64,000 bases of DNA from an uncultured Bacteroidales bacterium (lineage in GTDB: Bacteria; Bacteroidota; Bacteroidia; Bacteroidales; Paludibacteraceae), in NCBI GenBank assembly GCA_902782665.1, contig CACZOA010000007.1, positions 1 through 64,000 on the forward strand, in the 5' to 3' direction. The notes under the pieces were generated by a model. That model ran no database searches and was not told the origin of the DNA. It was given only the letters and a program-made list of their open reading frames with translations. Positions 26,196 through 34,797 of the stretch are shown one piece after another. How positions within the stretch are numbered: position 1 is the first letter of the stretch; each line of letters opens with the position of its first letter. The position numbers were made by a program, and so were the translations under genes.

Positions 26196-26978
26196 ATGCA
26201 AGATTTTGGCTTGGTGAGTATTATAACTCCTTCTCATAATTGTGGGGGATATATTGCCGATACAATTAAGTCGATTATGGCCCAATCGTATGAAAATTGG
26301 GAACTCATAATCTGTGATGACTGTTCTACTGACAATACCAAAGATGTGTTGTCTCCATTTTTATCATCTTGCCCGAAGATCAAGTACATTTGTAATGAAA
26401 AGAATTCAGGCGCGGCGGTCAGTCGCAACAATGCGTTGAGGGAGGCGAGAGGAAAGTGGATTGCATTCCTTGATGCTGATGACCTGTGGTCTGCGGATAA
26501 GTTGGAGAAACAGCTTGATTTCATGGTAAGAAACAATTATCATTTTAGCTATACAGGATATTCAGAAATCAACGCTGATGGAGAGCCGACAGGAGTGAGC
26601 GTCTCAGGTCCGAAGCGGGTTTCTAAGTTTGGAATGTATGCATTTTGTTGGCCGGGATGTCTGACTGTAATGTATGACAGAGAATACGTAGGGCTTATCC
26701 AGATAGAAGATATAAAGAAAAACAATGATTATGCGATGTGGCTGAAAGTATGCAAAAAGGCAGATTGTTATTTCTTGGATCAGCCATTGGCAGAATATCG
26801 CCGTGGTCGAGTAGGCAGCGTATCAACGCATGGCTATTTGACAATGATTCGCTGGCATTATAAATTATGGCATGATGCAGAAAATAAAAATCCGATCTCA
26901 TCTCTTTTTTGGACAGGAATGAATCTTGTGTGTGGGGTGTTCAAAAAGATAGTATATGTGAAGAAAACAAAGGCGTAG
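26196..26978 (+). CDS. Family 2 glycosyltransferase, 260 aa
   Basis: GT-A fold enzyme: VSIITPSHNCGGYIADTI at the start, ICDDCSTDNT, then the metal-binding FLDADDLW. WLKVCKKADCYFLDQPLAEY resembles enzymes of capsule or LPS side chains. GTG 26187 could add three residues. The position between the acetyltransferase and the sugar transferase suggests surface glycan assembly; the sugar added is unknown. Confidence 0.85.
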   Translation: MQDFGLVSIITPSHNCGGYIADTIKSIMAQSYENWELIICDDCSTDNTKDVLSPFLSSCPKIKYICNEKNSGAAVSRNNALREARGKWIAFLDADDLWSADKLEKQLDFMVRNNYHFSYTGYSEINADGEPTGVSVSGPKRVSKFGMYAFCWPGCLTVMYDREYVGLIQIEDIKKNNDYAMWLKVCKKADCYFLDQPLAEYRRGRVGSVSTHGYLTMIRWHYKLWHDAENKNPISSLFWTGMNLVCGVFKKIVYVKKTKA

Positions 26979-27067
26979 AGTCGATCTATAAACATTTGTT
27001 TCGTTTTAATTTTGGATGTGTTGATGTTTTTTAACACAAAAATATGCTTGGAATCTTATAAAAAGTG

Positions 27068-27075
27068 TATTTTTG
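27068..27075 (+). promoter_or_regulatory. -7 box of the sugar transferase gene
   Basis: TATTTTTG about 50 bp before ATG 27126, with CTTG 17 nt upstream as a weak -33. Confidence 0.45.
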
Positions 27076-27125
27076 CAAATAATTAAAATAATGTTAATAG
27101 TATTGTTTTTGAAGCTACGACTATT

Positions 27126-27821
27126 ATGCTAATAAAATACATCTTTGATCGAGTTGTTTCCTTTATTGGATTGTTATTTGTGTGTCCTATTATTTTAATT
27201 GTGGCAATCTTGATTAAGATAAAGATGCCGGGAGGTCCTGTGTTTTTTGTCCAAAAGAGGGTTGGCCTGGATGGCAAACTATTTACTATACACAAGTTTC
27301 GCACTATGATGGTGGAGCATGATGGCTCGTCTGTCAGTGTGGCGGGAGACAGTCGTATCACACCGTTGGGTTCGACTTTGCGTCACTACAAGATAGATGA
27401 GTTGCCAGAGCTTTGGGATGTCTTGATCGGAAATATGAGTTTTGTTGGTCCACGTCCAGATGTGCCAGGGTATGCCGACCGTTTGGAGGGAGAAGACAGA
27501 ATCGTTTTGAAACTTCGTCCAGGAGTTACAGGTCCTGCCACATTAAAATATCGTGTGGAGGATGAAATGATTTCAAAATTTGTTAGCGAAGTAAGAAAAT
27601 CAAATCATGATGACCGACACTTGCCGTTCAATTTGCCGGAAGGTGTGGAACAAATGACAGATCAGGAACTTGCAGAGTGGTATAACGACTATGTGATATA
27701 TCCTGACAAGGTGCGTATTAACAAGTTCTATTATAACAACTATTCCTTTATCAAGGACATAGAGATGATTTTTGCGACGGTGCTAGGCTTTAAGGTTGAG
27801 TTTAATGGAGAAAAGATTTAA
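27126..27821 (+). CDS. Undecaprenyl-phosphate sugar-1-phosphate transferase, 231 aa
   Basis: A bacterial sugar transferase of the WcaJ/PglC type that starts lipid-linked glycan synthesis. One N-terminal membrane helix (about 12-32), then KRVGLDGKLFTIHKFRTM, the LPELWDVLIGNMSFVGPRP signature and LRPGVTGPATLKYR. It lacks the extra N-terminal helices of full WcaJ, so it is the short monotopic type. Probably works with the genes at 25344 and 26196. Confidence 0.88.
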   Translation: MLIKYIFDRVVSFIGLLFVCPIILIVAILIKIKMPGGPVFFVQKRVGLDGKLFTIHKFRTMMVEHDGSSVSVAGDSRITPLGSTLRHYKIDELPELWDVLIGNMSFVGPRPDVPGYADRLEGEDRIVLKLRPGVTGPATLKYRVEDEMISKFVSEVRKSNHDDRHLPFNLPEGVEQMTDQELAEWYNDYVIYPDKVRINKFYYNNYSFIKDIEMIFATVLGFKVEFNGEKI

Positions 27822-27881
27822 GATTATCCGTTAGACGCGTTTGTCTTATTTTGTATTTGGCATTTCTCATTTTTTATTTTA

Positions 27882-27913
27882 TTTGTTGACGTAATAAAAA
27901 AATGTTATTTTTG
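27882..27913 (+). promoter_or_regulatory. serS: serS promoter
   Basis: TTTG 27882-27885, a 20-nt spacer and TATTTTTG 27906-27913. The leader to ATG 27998 is about 78 nt and contains a weak GCGGT/ATCGC hairpin followed by a T-rich stretch (27931-27961), possibly an attenuator. Confidence 0.65.
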
Positions 27914-27997
27914 CATGATGAAAGATTAAGGCGGTGTGAAGGAATCGCTGTTTTCTTTTTTGATTTTGCAAAATAAAGAGTAGCTAAAAATAAAATT

Positions 27998-29269
27998 ATG
28001 CTCACACTAAAAGTTATTACAGAGAATACGGATGAGGTTGTCCGTAAATTGGCGAGAAAAGGTTTTGACGCCAAAGAGGTGATTGGTAAAATCATTGAAC
28101 TAGATAAGATTCGTAAGTCGACTCAGGCTGAGCTTGACGCAAATTTGGCCGAAACAAATGCAATCTCGAAGAGTGTTGGTGCACTTATGAAGGAAGGCAA
28201 GAAGGCTGAGGCAGAGGAGGCTAAAAGCAAGGTCGCTTCTATCAAAGAGAAGTCGAAGGAACTTGATGCTAAGATGAGTGAGGCTATTGAGAAGATCAAC
28301 TCACTTCTATATACTATCCCTAACATGCCTTACGATGACGTTCCTGATGGCAAGACTGCTGAGGATAATGTTGTTGTGAAGATGGGTAATGAGATTCCTG
28401 AATTGGGTGAGGATGCCCTTCCTCACTGGGAAATCGCTAAAAAATACAATTTGATTGATTTTGAACTTGGAGTAAAGATTTCTGGTGCTGGATTCCCTGT
28501 TTATATCGGTAAGGGAGCTCGTCTTCAGCGTGCACTTATCAATTTCTTCTTGGATGAGGCAAGAAACGCAGGATACACTGAAATTATGCCGCCTACAGTT
28601 GTAAACCAGGCTTCAGGTTTCGGTACTGGTCAGTTGCCAGACAAAGAGGGTCAGATGTACCACTGTGAGGTTGATGATCTATATTTGATCCCAACAGCAG
28701 AGGTGCCTGTCACTAACATCTATCGTGATGTGATCCTTGATGAGAAGGATCTTCCTATCAAGAATTGCGCTTACACTCAGTGCTTCCGTAGAGAGGCTGG
28801 TTCATACGGTAAGGATGTTCGTGGTTTGAACCGTCTTCACGAGTTCTCTAAGATTGAGATCGTAAGAATTGATACTCCTGAGCATTCTAAGGAGAGCCAC
28901 AAAGAGATGTTGGCTCACGTAGAGAGCTTGGTTAAGAAGCTTGAACTTCCATATCGTATTCTTCACCTATGCGGTGGTGATATGAGCTTCACAGCTGCTA
29001 CATGCTACGACTTTGAGGTTTATTCAGCCGCACAGAAAAGATGGTTGGAGGTTTCGTCTGTTTCTAACTTCGATACTTACCAGGCAAACCGTTTGAAGTG
29101 TCGTTACAAAGGTGCTGACAAGAAGACTCAGCTTTGTCATACATTGAATGGTTCGGCAATGGCTCTTCCTAGAATCGTGGCCGCTTTGCTTGAGAACAAC
29201 CAGACAGAGAAGGGTGTTCGCGTACCAAAGGTACTTGTCCCTTACATGGGTTGTGAATATATCGACTAA
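27998..29269 (+). CDS. serS: Seryl-tRNA synthetase, 423 aa
   Basis: Charges tRNA-Ser. The N-terminal tRNA-binding coiled coil spans about 30-100; the class II core has motif 2 (CFRREAGSYGKDVRGLNRLHEF) and motif 3 (NGSAMALPRIVAALLENNQ). TAEVPVTN is the serine-binding TxE motif. Complete length. Confidence 0.97.
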   Translation: MLTLKVITENTDEVVRKLARKGFDAKEVIGKIIELDKIRKSTQAELDANLAETNAISKSVGALMKEGKKAEAEEAKSKVASIKEKSKELDAKMSEAIEKINSLLYTIPNMPYDDVPDGKTAEDNVVVKMGNEIPELGEDALPHWEIAKKYNLIDFELGVKISGAGFPVYIGKGARLQRALINFFLDEARNAGYTEIMPPTVVNQASGFGTGQLPDKEGQMYHCEVDDLYLIPTAEVPVTNIYRDVILDEKDLPIKNCAYTQCFRREAGSYGKDVRGLNRLHEFSKIEIVRIDTPEHSKESHKEMLAHVESLVKKLELPYRILHLCGGDMSFTAATCYDFEVYSAAQKRWLEVSSVSNFDTYQANRLKCRYKGADKKTQLCHTLNGSAMALPRIVAALLENNQTEKGVRVPKVLVPYMGCEYID

Positions 29270-29290
29270 TCCGGTTGTAGATTATAAAAT

Positions 29291-29326
29291 AAAAATAGAC
29301 GTTGCATTTGCAGCGTCTATTTTTTT
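29291..29326 (+). terminator. serS terminator
   Basis: The stem AAAAATAGACG / CGTCTATTTTT extends inward through TTGC/GCAG, with a T-run after it. Confidence 0.88.
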
Positions 29327-29412
29327 GTGTCATTTGTTGAAATTCGCGGGTGTAGTAAGGGGGGGCGTTATTCCCTTTGAAATCTTGTGATTCCCTACTG
29401 CATGGCTCCTCG

Positions 29413-29931
29413 TTAAATACTATATCTGATGTAGTTCTTCACTACGAAAGCTACAACTTTTAGGAATATTGTGCTCGTTATCCAATATGTTATTGTAGAC
29501 AACGTAATATAGCATAGAATATCAAGCAAATGGTATTTCTCAAAAAACGATTTTTCTTCTGTGTTGTTGTCAATTTCGTAGTTGACGATCTCAGCTTCTT
29601 TGGCAAGTCTTTTAGCTCTTACCTTTGATTCATAATAGTTGTATACAATTGTCACTATTGAAAGGAAGAGCGTGATAAATAAACCTTTGCCTAATATGTA
29701 GTGATTCTTTACTGTTACTATATTTTCAGTTGCAAAACGGATGATTGCTCGTGTGTGTAACTGATATTCAATCAATACCGCAAGATTGCATACTAGATAT
29801 AGCAATATAATAAATGTAATCAAACTAAGAGTTTTCTTTATTTTGATCTGCTTCTTGTCGCTGATGTTCAATTTATGGTTGAGACAGTAAGCGATTATAG
29901 AAACAATTATAGCATAAGGTAATACCATCAT
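29413..29931 (-). CDS. Hypothetical four-helix membrane protein, 172 aa
   Basis: Hydrophobic helices at about 2-18, 33-55, 80-100 and 135-165, with a charged cytoplasmic-type loop rich in Lys/Glu at about 103-130. No family recognised. It stands alone between the serS terminator and the adk terminator; the G-rich region 29340-29400 before its 3' end holds nothing further. Confidence 0.6.
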   Translation of the reverse strand: MMVLPYAIIVSIIAYCLNHKLNISDKKQIKIKKTLSLITFIILLYLVCNLAVLIEYQLHTRAIIRFATENIVTVKNHYILGKGLFITLFLSIVTIVYNYYESKVRAKRLAKEAEIVNYEIDNNTEEKSFFEKYHLLDILCYITLSTITYWITSTIFLKVVAFVVKNYIRYSI

Positions 29932-30005
29932 GTCTTGTTCAATGTCTCTCGTTTTATTCCCATACCAGCTTCACTGTTGATAATGGGGCGTAAATTAATC
30001 AAAAT

Positions 30006-30036
30006 AAAACAGATGCTGTTTTATACAGCACCTGTT
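30006..30036 (-). terminator. adk terminator
   Basis: A 12-bp stem (30008-30019 with 30025-30036) with one G-T pair and a 5-nt loop; on the minus strand the 3' side is T-rich. Confidence 0.8.
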
Positions 30037-30052
30037 GTTTTGTCGTAATCTA

Positions 30053-30625
30053 TTAAGCGTTCTCGATAGCTTTCTTGATATCAGCGAAGATAGACTCGAT
30101 TGAGCCCATACCCTTGATAGAAGCATACTTACCTTCCTTCACGTAGAAGTCCTTCAATGGAAGTGTCTGGTTGAAGTATGTAGACAAACGCTTCTTTGCT
30201 GTCTCTGCGTTATCGTCTGAACGACCTGATGTCTTACCTCTCTCTACGATTCTCTTGATAAGCTCGTCTTCCTCAACTTCAAGACCAACAACTACATTGA
30301 TCTGAGTGCCACGCTCCTTCAACATTGCGTTAAGAGCCTCTGCCTGAGCGATTGTACGTGGGAAACCGTCGAAGATAACACCTGGGATATTCTTACCTTT
30401 GCTGTCTAGTACTGATGCAAGGATGTCGATGATTAGGCTGTCTGGCACCAACTGTCCGTTGTCCATGTAACCCTTTGCTGTCTTGCCAAGCTCTGTACCG
30501 TTTGCGATCTCAGCTCTTAGTACATCACCTGTTGAGATGTGAGCCAAACCAAACTCCTTGATGATAAGTTCGCTCTGTGTTCCCTTTCCTGAACCTGGAG
30601 CTCCGAAAATCACTACGTTTTTCAT
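30053..30625 (-). CDS. adk: Adenylate kinase, 190 aa
   Basis: P-loop GAPGSGKGTQSE, AMP site HISTGDVLRAEI, DGFPRTIAQAEAL and the short lid with RIVERGKTSGRSDD. It is the short-lid form without zinc Cys, as usual in Bacteroidetes. It is 37 bp downstream of hpt. Confidence 0.96.
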   Translation of the reverse strand: MKNVVIFGAPGSGKGTQSELIIKEFGLAHISTGDVLRAEIANGTELGKTAKGYMDNGQLVPDSLIIDILASVLDSKGKNIPGVIFDGFPRTIAQAEALNAMLKERGTQINVVVGLEVEEDELIKRIVERGKTSGRSDDNAETAKKRLSTYFNQTLPLKDFYVKEGKYASIKGMGSIESIFADIKKAIENA

Positions 30626-30662
30626 CTTTATTTGTTTAAAATTCGTTTAATTTCTCTTTTTA

Positions 30663-31205
30663 TTAGTCAATGCACTTATATATGGAATCTAGATTTCTCG
30701 CATTGCCGTCGAAATCTAATCCGTAGCCCACCACGAATTCTTTCGATATCGAGAATCCGCAATAGTCGGCTTTGATGTCAGTTTTGTTGTTTTCTGGTTT
30801 GACGAGAAGACTGGCTATCTTCACTTTTGTCGCACCCATCGCTTTGAGGTCTGCTGCAAACTGTTTCATTGTGATGCCTGAGTCTATAATATCCTCCACC
30901 ACGATGCATGTCCTGCCTTCGACGCTGGCTGGAATGGAAATCTCTCGTTTTAGTGATCCACTGCTTTGTGTGCCTTCGTAGGATGAATATTTCACGAATA
31001 CCATGTCGACAGCTGTGGGGATAGTTCTCAACAAATCAGCGGCAAATACGTAGGCTCCTGAAAGCATCACTATGAATAGTGGATTTTCTGACGCGTTCTC
31101 TTGCCAAATTGTCTTGCCTAGTTCACAGACGCGCGTATGTAATTCCGCAGCGCTTATCATAGGAATAAACGTTTTGCCTGCTATTTTTATTGTATCTTTA
31201 CTCAT
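30663..31205 (-). CDS. hpt: Hypoxanthine phosphoribosyltransferase, 180 aa
   Basis: Purine salvage, joining hypoxanthine or guanine to PRPP. The PRPP motif VVEDIIDSGITM is followed by LLVKPENN and VGYGLDFDGNARNL. A minus-strand -7 box (31236-31243) is 31 bp upstream. Cotranscribed with adk. Confidence 0.93.
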   Translation of the reverse strand: MSKDTIKIAGKTFIPMISAAELHTRVCELGKTIWQENASENPLFIVMLSGAYVFAADLLRTIPTAVDMVFVKYSSYEGTQSSGSLKREISIPASVEGRTCIVVEDIIDSGITMKQFAADLKAMGATKVKIASLLVKPENNKTDIKADYCGFSISKEFVVGYGLDFDGNARNLDSIYKCID

Positions 31206-31321
31206 AATTTTTGCGTCTTATGAAATAAAATTATGCAAATTTAATGCATTATTCGCAAAAACGCAATTTTTTAGTTTTGTGAAAATGCAATTTTGCCAAA
31301 GTTTTGTGCAGTTATATATCG

Positions 31322-32290
31322 TTATTTCTGCATAAACAACACGTCGTAGCTGGTCTGGATCTGCTCGAAGCGTTTCAACAGTTCGTTTGTCTCCGCTGTG
31401 GATTTTCCTTTCATCTTGTGTGGGTGACACTTCTGCACCAAAGCGTTGTACGCTGATTTGATTGTGTAGTCGTCAGCTGTTTCGTCAAGACCTAATGTTT
31501 GCAGGGCTTTTTTGCGTAGCTCTGCTTTCGACTCTTCTTTGTCTGTCATGACGACTCTTATTCCATGGGCATGCTCCATCTGACGGATAATCTCGTTGTC
31601 TATCCTCAATGTTTTGCCGATCTGACGCATTTTTTCCGCTTCTTCAGGCACTATGCATCCATCGTCTGATGCGACGTCATACAGAGCATAGAATAGGTCG
31701 AGTGGGAATGTCTCGTCTACCTTATCAGCATAAGCAAGCACCGTCGCACAATATTTCTTATAATCTGTGGCATGGTATCCGAGTGTGAGTTTGAATGTGT
31801 TGTTCATCTCGAAACACTCCTTTGGAAACTTCTTTTTGAAGAAGTCGAACACTTTATCTCTTTCTCTGTCTGTGATATATCCGTCACTTCTGACCACCAT
31901 GCTGAACAGGAATGGGATTCCGATGCTGTAGGAATTGATGTTGTTCGTGGAGTCGTCAAGATATTTGAGATGTTCGAAATAGTGCTTTTTCTCGTTGTTG
32001 TCCTGCAGATGAAGACTGATGACAAGTCCTCCATAGATACCACAAAGCACAACTGCTGGGAGCATTATTATTGGAGAGAAAAGACTGTATCCGATTATGA
32101 TTCCGGCAATTGTGGATATGAATGCGGCATGAAGATATATTCTTCGGCTTGTGACATTCAGAGTGATGCCAAAGGCGATTATGGAGAGCAACAATAGACA
32201 ACGGTCGTATTCATACATTGAAAGGATTATGCCGATCACAGAAAGAATGAATACGATTATGGATATTATGTCAAATACGTTGTTTCTCAT
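31322..32290 (-). CDS. TerB / degenerate J-domain membrane protein (DjlA-like), 322 aa
   Basis: Four N-terminal transmembrane helices (about 5-90), a TerB-like helical domain (about 120-230; FSMVVRSDGYITDRERD, ASDDGCIVPEEAEKM) and a C-terminal J-like domain (about 260-320). This resembles DjlA, a membrane co-chaperone, but the invariant HPD of J domains reads HPH (CHPHKM), so stimulation of DnaK is doubtful. ATG 32290 is preferred to TTG 32305. A -7 box lies at 32319-32326 on the minus strand. Confidence 0.75.
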   Translation of the reverse strand: MRNNVFDIISIIVFILSVIGIILSMYEYDRCLLLLSIIAFGITLNVTSRRIYLHAAFISTIAGIIIGYSLFSPIIMLPAVVLCGIYGGLVISLHLQDNNEKKHYFEHLKYLDDSTNNINSYSIGIPFLFSMVVRSDGYITDRERDKVFDFFKKKFPKECFEMNNTFKLTLGYHATDYKKYCATVLAYADKVDETFPLDLFYALYDVASDDGCIVPEEAEKMRQIGKTLRIDNEIIRQMEHAHGIRVVMTDKEESKAELRKKALQTLGLDETADDYTIKSAYNALVQKCHPHKMKGKSTAETNELLKRFEQIQTSYDVLFMQK

Positions 32291-32413
32291 TATTCTTGTG
32301 GACAATTTGATTCAGATGCAAAATTAATATTTAATGTGTAATGTTCCACATAATATAACGTGAATTAGACGAAATTAAAAATATGAGAAAATGATGGTTG
32401 GAGTGTCATAAAT

Positions 32414-32557
32414 GAGGATTGTTAAGGGCCCATGTTTGATTGATATTGGCACTAACCCCTCCCCACGTGCGAGCCGTAGGCGAGCACATAAATTTAATAA
32501 AACCACAGAGAAATAAAGTTTACAGAGAAAGGCTACGCCTTTTTATGAGAAAAAGAG
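32414..32557 (+). repeat. Interspersed palindromic repeat, copy C (variant)
   Basis: Has GAGGATTGTTAAGGGCC, but the usual GGAACGCCC arm is replaced by about 20 bp of unrelated sequence before CTAACCCCTCC. The GTGCGAGCCGTAGGCGAGCAC block and the CCACAGAG-AATAAAG, CAGAGAAAG tail are intact. It occupies most of the 364-bp gap. Confidence 0.8.
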
Positions 32558-32613
32558 GTGAGGTTCCAATCAGAAAGTGGAAAATGATCCGCAGATCACA
32601 GTTAATATAGAAT

Positions 32614-32638
32614 AAAGACGCTGTGTTGCAACGTCTTT
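32614..32638 (-). terminator. Terminator after chorismate mutase
   Basis: AAAGACG / CGTCTTT stem (7 bp) with an 11-nt loop, just 3' of the minus-strand gene 32655. Confidence 0.65.
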
Positions 32639-32654
32639 TCGTAAGTTTTCAAAA

Positions 32655-32966
32655 TTATATTTTTACGATCTTTTTCTCTTCACTGATGAAGTATTGGATC
32701 AGTTTTTTGTAGATATCTTCGATGACGTCGGGATTTAAACCACGTTCCTCTGCCATTTTTCTACGTCTTTCCAAGACAGCTTTTTTTCGGTCGGTAGCTT
32801 CAATCCCGTCAGCGGTCTTTTCTTTGTATTTGACCACTTCTTTTACATATTTGAAACGTTCGCCTAATAAAGAGATGATGGCATTATCAATATTGTCGAT
32901 TTCGTTTCGTACATCGGTGATATTCTGACATTCCGATGGCTTTTTATTTGTAACGGTTGTTTCCAA
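32655..32966 (-). CDS. Chorismate mutase (AroQ type), 103 aa
   Basis: A single helical AroQ domain: VRNEIDNIDNAIISLLGER with the first catalytic Arg, a middle Lys (VVKYKEKTADG) and RRRKMAEERGLNP. It converts chorismate to prephenate. The close match of the opening helix to PchB-type enzymes means isochorismate lyase activity is possible. A -7 box lies at 33000-33007. Confidence 0.85.
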   Translation of the reverse strand: METTVTNKKPSECQNITDVRNEIDNIDNAIISLLGERFKYVKEVVKYKEKTADGIEATDRKKAVLERRRKMAEERGLNPDVIEDIYKKLIQYFISEEKKIVKI

Positions 32967-33081
32967 AGCTGTAAATCAATAAAGATGACAAATTTCCTGC
33001 AAAAATACAACTTTCTCTTATTGCTTGTCGATAAAATCCAATATAATTCTGTTTAGTTTAGCGAATAATATAGCAGAGCCG

Positions 33082-33136
33082 TTTGTCTGAAAGATGGTAA
33101 CCGAGCAAAGCGAGAGCGATTTGGAACGAAGTCTCG
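33082..33136 (+). repeat. Short direct repeat, left copy flanking the T6SS islet
   Basis: TTTGTCTGAAAGA, then CCGAGCAAAGCGAGAG and GAAGTCTCG. The same blocks in the same order and orientation lie at 35827-35879, on the far side of the Hcp-effector-immunity genes. Confidence 0.75.
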
Positions 33137-33155
33137 TGGGAGAGACAACATCAAC

Positions 33156-33215
33156 GAGGATTGTTAAGGGCGGAACGCCCTAACCCTTTCCTTAGTGCGA
33201 GCCGTAGGCGAGCAC
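33156..33215 (+). repeat. Interspersed palindromic repeat, copy D (short form)
   Basis: Contains only the front half: GAGGATTGTTAAGGGCGG, AACGCCCT and GTGCGAGCCGTAGGCGAGCAC. Its end is 11 bp from the point where the truncated immunity gene loses similarity to the intact one. Confidence 0.8.
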
Positions 33216-33226
33216 ACAGAATTGAA

Positions 33227-33312
33227 ATCACATTAATTTCTGGTTCATGATTATTAACATGATAAATACTGTATACGAAATACCGGTAAAATTTTTGAAT
33301 TCTTGAGATCAT
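33227..33312 (-). pseudogene. Truncated duplicate of the immunity gene
   Basis: Reads MISRIQKFYRYFVY and continues to EINVI, matching the first 29 residues of the intact immunity protein at 33335 with a few substitutions, then runs into repeat copy D. The DNA of 33227-33315 and 33642-33730 agrees at 79 of 89 positions by my count. It lies just downstream of the intact gene on the same strand. Too short to be functional. Confidence 0.8.
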
Positions 33313-33334
33313 ATCGTCTTGGGTGTAATGATTC

Positions 33335-33727
33335 CTATCTGAAAAAAGCATCCCATATTACAGGAATTATTATCGGTAGAGATAAACTGAATATTAAATA
33401 TCCCCAGACAAGAAAAGAACCTTTTCGCCTTTCTTCTTTTGATTCATTTTCAAACTCCTTAAAATACGTTTTCCATTTATTTGGCCTGAAGAAAATAAGG
33501 AATTGAAAGACAAAGAAAAGGAGTGCTAATAGGTACCATTCTGATTTGTCCAAATTAGGAGGAAATCCAATATCAAATAAGATGTCCAGTATGATTAATA
33601 CAGCCAAAAGAATTGAACCATGAATCATGCCTAAAATGACTATTACATTAATTTCTGGACCATCATTGTTGACGTGAAAAATCCTGTATACGAAATACCG
33701 GTAAAATTTTTGAATTCTTGAAATCAT
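33335..33727 (-). CDS. Candidate T6SS immunity protein, membrane, 130 aa
   Basis: A short protein with hydrophobic helices at about 27-50, 63-80 and 108-126 and a charged loop (KWKTYFKEFENESKEERRK). It starts 7 bp after the candidate effector on the same strand, the standard place for a cognate immunity gene. A membrane location fits an effector whose hydrophobic C-terminus suggests action on membranes. A decayed second copy follows downstream. No named immunity family is recognised. Confidence 0.6.
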   Translation of the reverse strand: MISRIQKFYRYFVYRIFHVNNDGPEINVIVILGMIHGSILLAVLIILDILFDIGFPPNLDKSEWYLLALLFFVFQFLIFFRPNKWKTYFKEFENESKEERRKGSFLVWGYLIFSLSLPIIIPVIWDAFFR

Positions 33728-33734
33728 ATCAATA

Positions 33735-34796
33735 TCATTTTAATGATTTTTCAATTGCTTTTTGTTCCGGGTTGAATAAATAATAGGTTTCATCTATCGC
33801 ACTGTCCCATACACCGAAAACATCTCCTGCTATATATGCTATTCCAATTCCCCAACCGACAGGACCTCCTAAAACACAAAGACCAGCTGCTACTGCAACA
33901 TCAAGTCCTCCTTTTACTACTACACGGCCTTTCCTGTAACTATCACTTTTATAGGCATCATATATAGTTGATCCTGTAGCTAAAACTTGAATGCCAACCG
34001 CGACTTTACCAGCAGTTTTCATATAATGTATTCTGCTAGCCGTTTTTTCTCCATACGTAGCCACATTCAATGCTTCTCTGTCAATGCCTCCTGTGGTATT
34101 GCTTAAGATTTTGGATGCGTTTGCTCCACGAATTGATCTGAATTCACTTAAAACCTCATTACGTTTTATGGCTAATGGATTGTAACGCTCGTAATAGGGT
34201 GTGTGTTTGGGAAATTTAGGATTACCCATTCTGATTTTATCCATTTCTGCCATTTTGTTGACACCTATCTTAGCAAAGGGTTTTATATTCTGCCAACTTT
34301 TTACAAGTTTCTGATCAATCATTCTATATGGTTCGTATGCCATACTCTCTAATCTTTCACCACCGAAATAGGAAGCTGTGGAAAGTGCGAATTGAACGCA
34401 GTTATTTATATTATTGACAGAATTACTATTATTTGATTTCTTGTTTGCCACACTTTCGAGTTCTTTTTCTCTCTCGGCTTTTGTTAGTTTTTGTGGCATC
34501 GCAGGTTTTTCTTCAGACCGTGCATGATGTTGCATTCCATACAAAATTTGATCTGCTGTGACAACTTGTGATTCTTCATACTTAAATGATTTCTCATATT
34601 GTTCGTATGATGTGTCAAGATACTGGCTTTCCCCCATTTTTCTTACTCTTAAAAATGGATCCAGATATTGATAGAATGCCTGTTCATTTGTGAATGCCAA
34701 ACCTACACCGATGACGTAACCATCGAATTTACAGTGATTCATCACCAATACGTTGAAATCTTCTTTTGTGATATATCTAACTATTCTGTCTGCCAT
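33735..34796 (-). CDS. Candidate Hcp-linked T6SS effector, 353 aa
   Basis: No signal peptide. The N-terminal 110 residues form a compact domain (DRIVRYITKEDFNVLVM); a Lys/Asn-rich linker follows, then NNCVQFALSTASYFGG, and a C-terminal hydrophobic glycine-rich stretch (about 290-335; GGPVGWGIGIAYIAG) that could insert into membranes. It lies 1 bp after an hcp gene and 7 bp before a small membrane protein gene, the hcp-effector-immunity order of Bacteroidales T6SS. The toxic activity is not identified; a pore-forming or Cys-amidase role is possible. Confidence 0.6.
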   Translation of the reverse strand: MADRIVRYITKEDFNVLVMNHCKFDGYVIGVGLAFTNEQAFYQYLDPFLRVRKMGESQYLDTSYEQYEKSFKYEESQVVTADQILYGMQHHARSEEKPAMPQKLTKAEREKELESVANKKSNNSNSVNNINNCVQFALSTASYFGGERLESMAYEPYRMIDQKLVKSWQNIKPFAKIGVNKMAEMDKIRMGNPKFPKHTPYYERYNPLAIKRNEVLSEFRSIRGANASKILSNTTGGIDREALNVATYGEKTASRIHYMKTAGKVAVGIQVLATGSTIYDAYKSDSYRKGRVVVKGGLDVAVAAGLCVLGGPVGWGIGIAYIAGDVFGVWDSAIDETYYLFNPEQKAIEKSLK

Positions 34797-34797
34797 A

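Noticed and set aside
33151-33351. A 66-codon frame as an intact gene
   Set aside because: Its first part is upstream intergenic sequence, its middle is the immunity-gene fragment, and its end is translation of the palindromic repeat.
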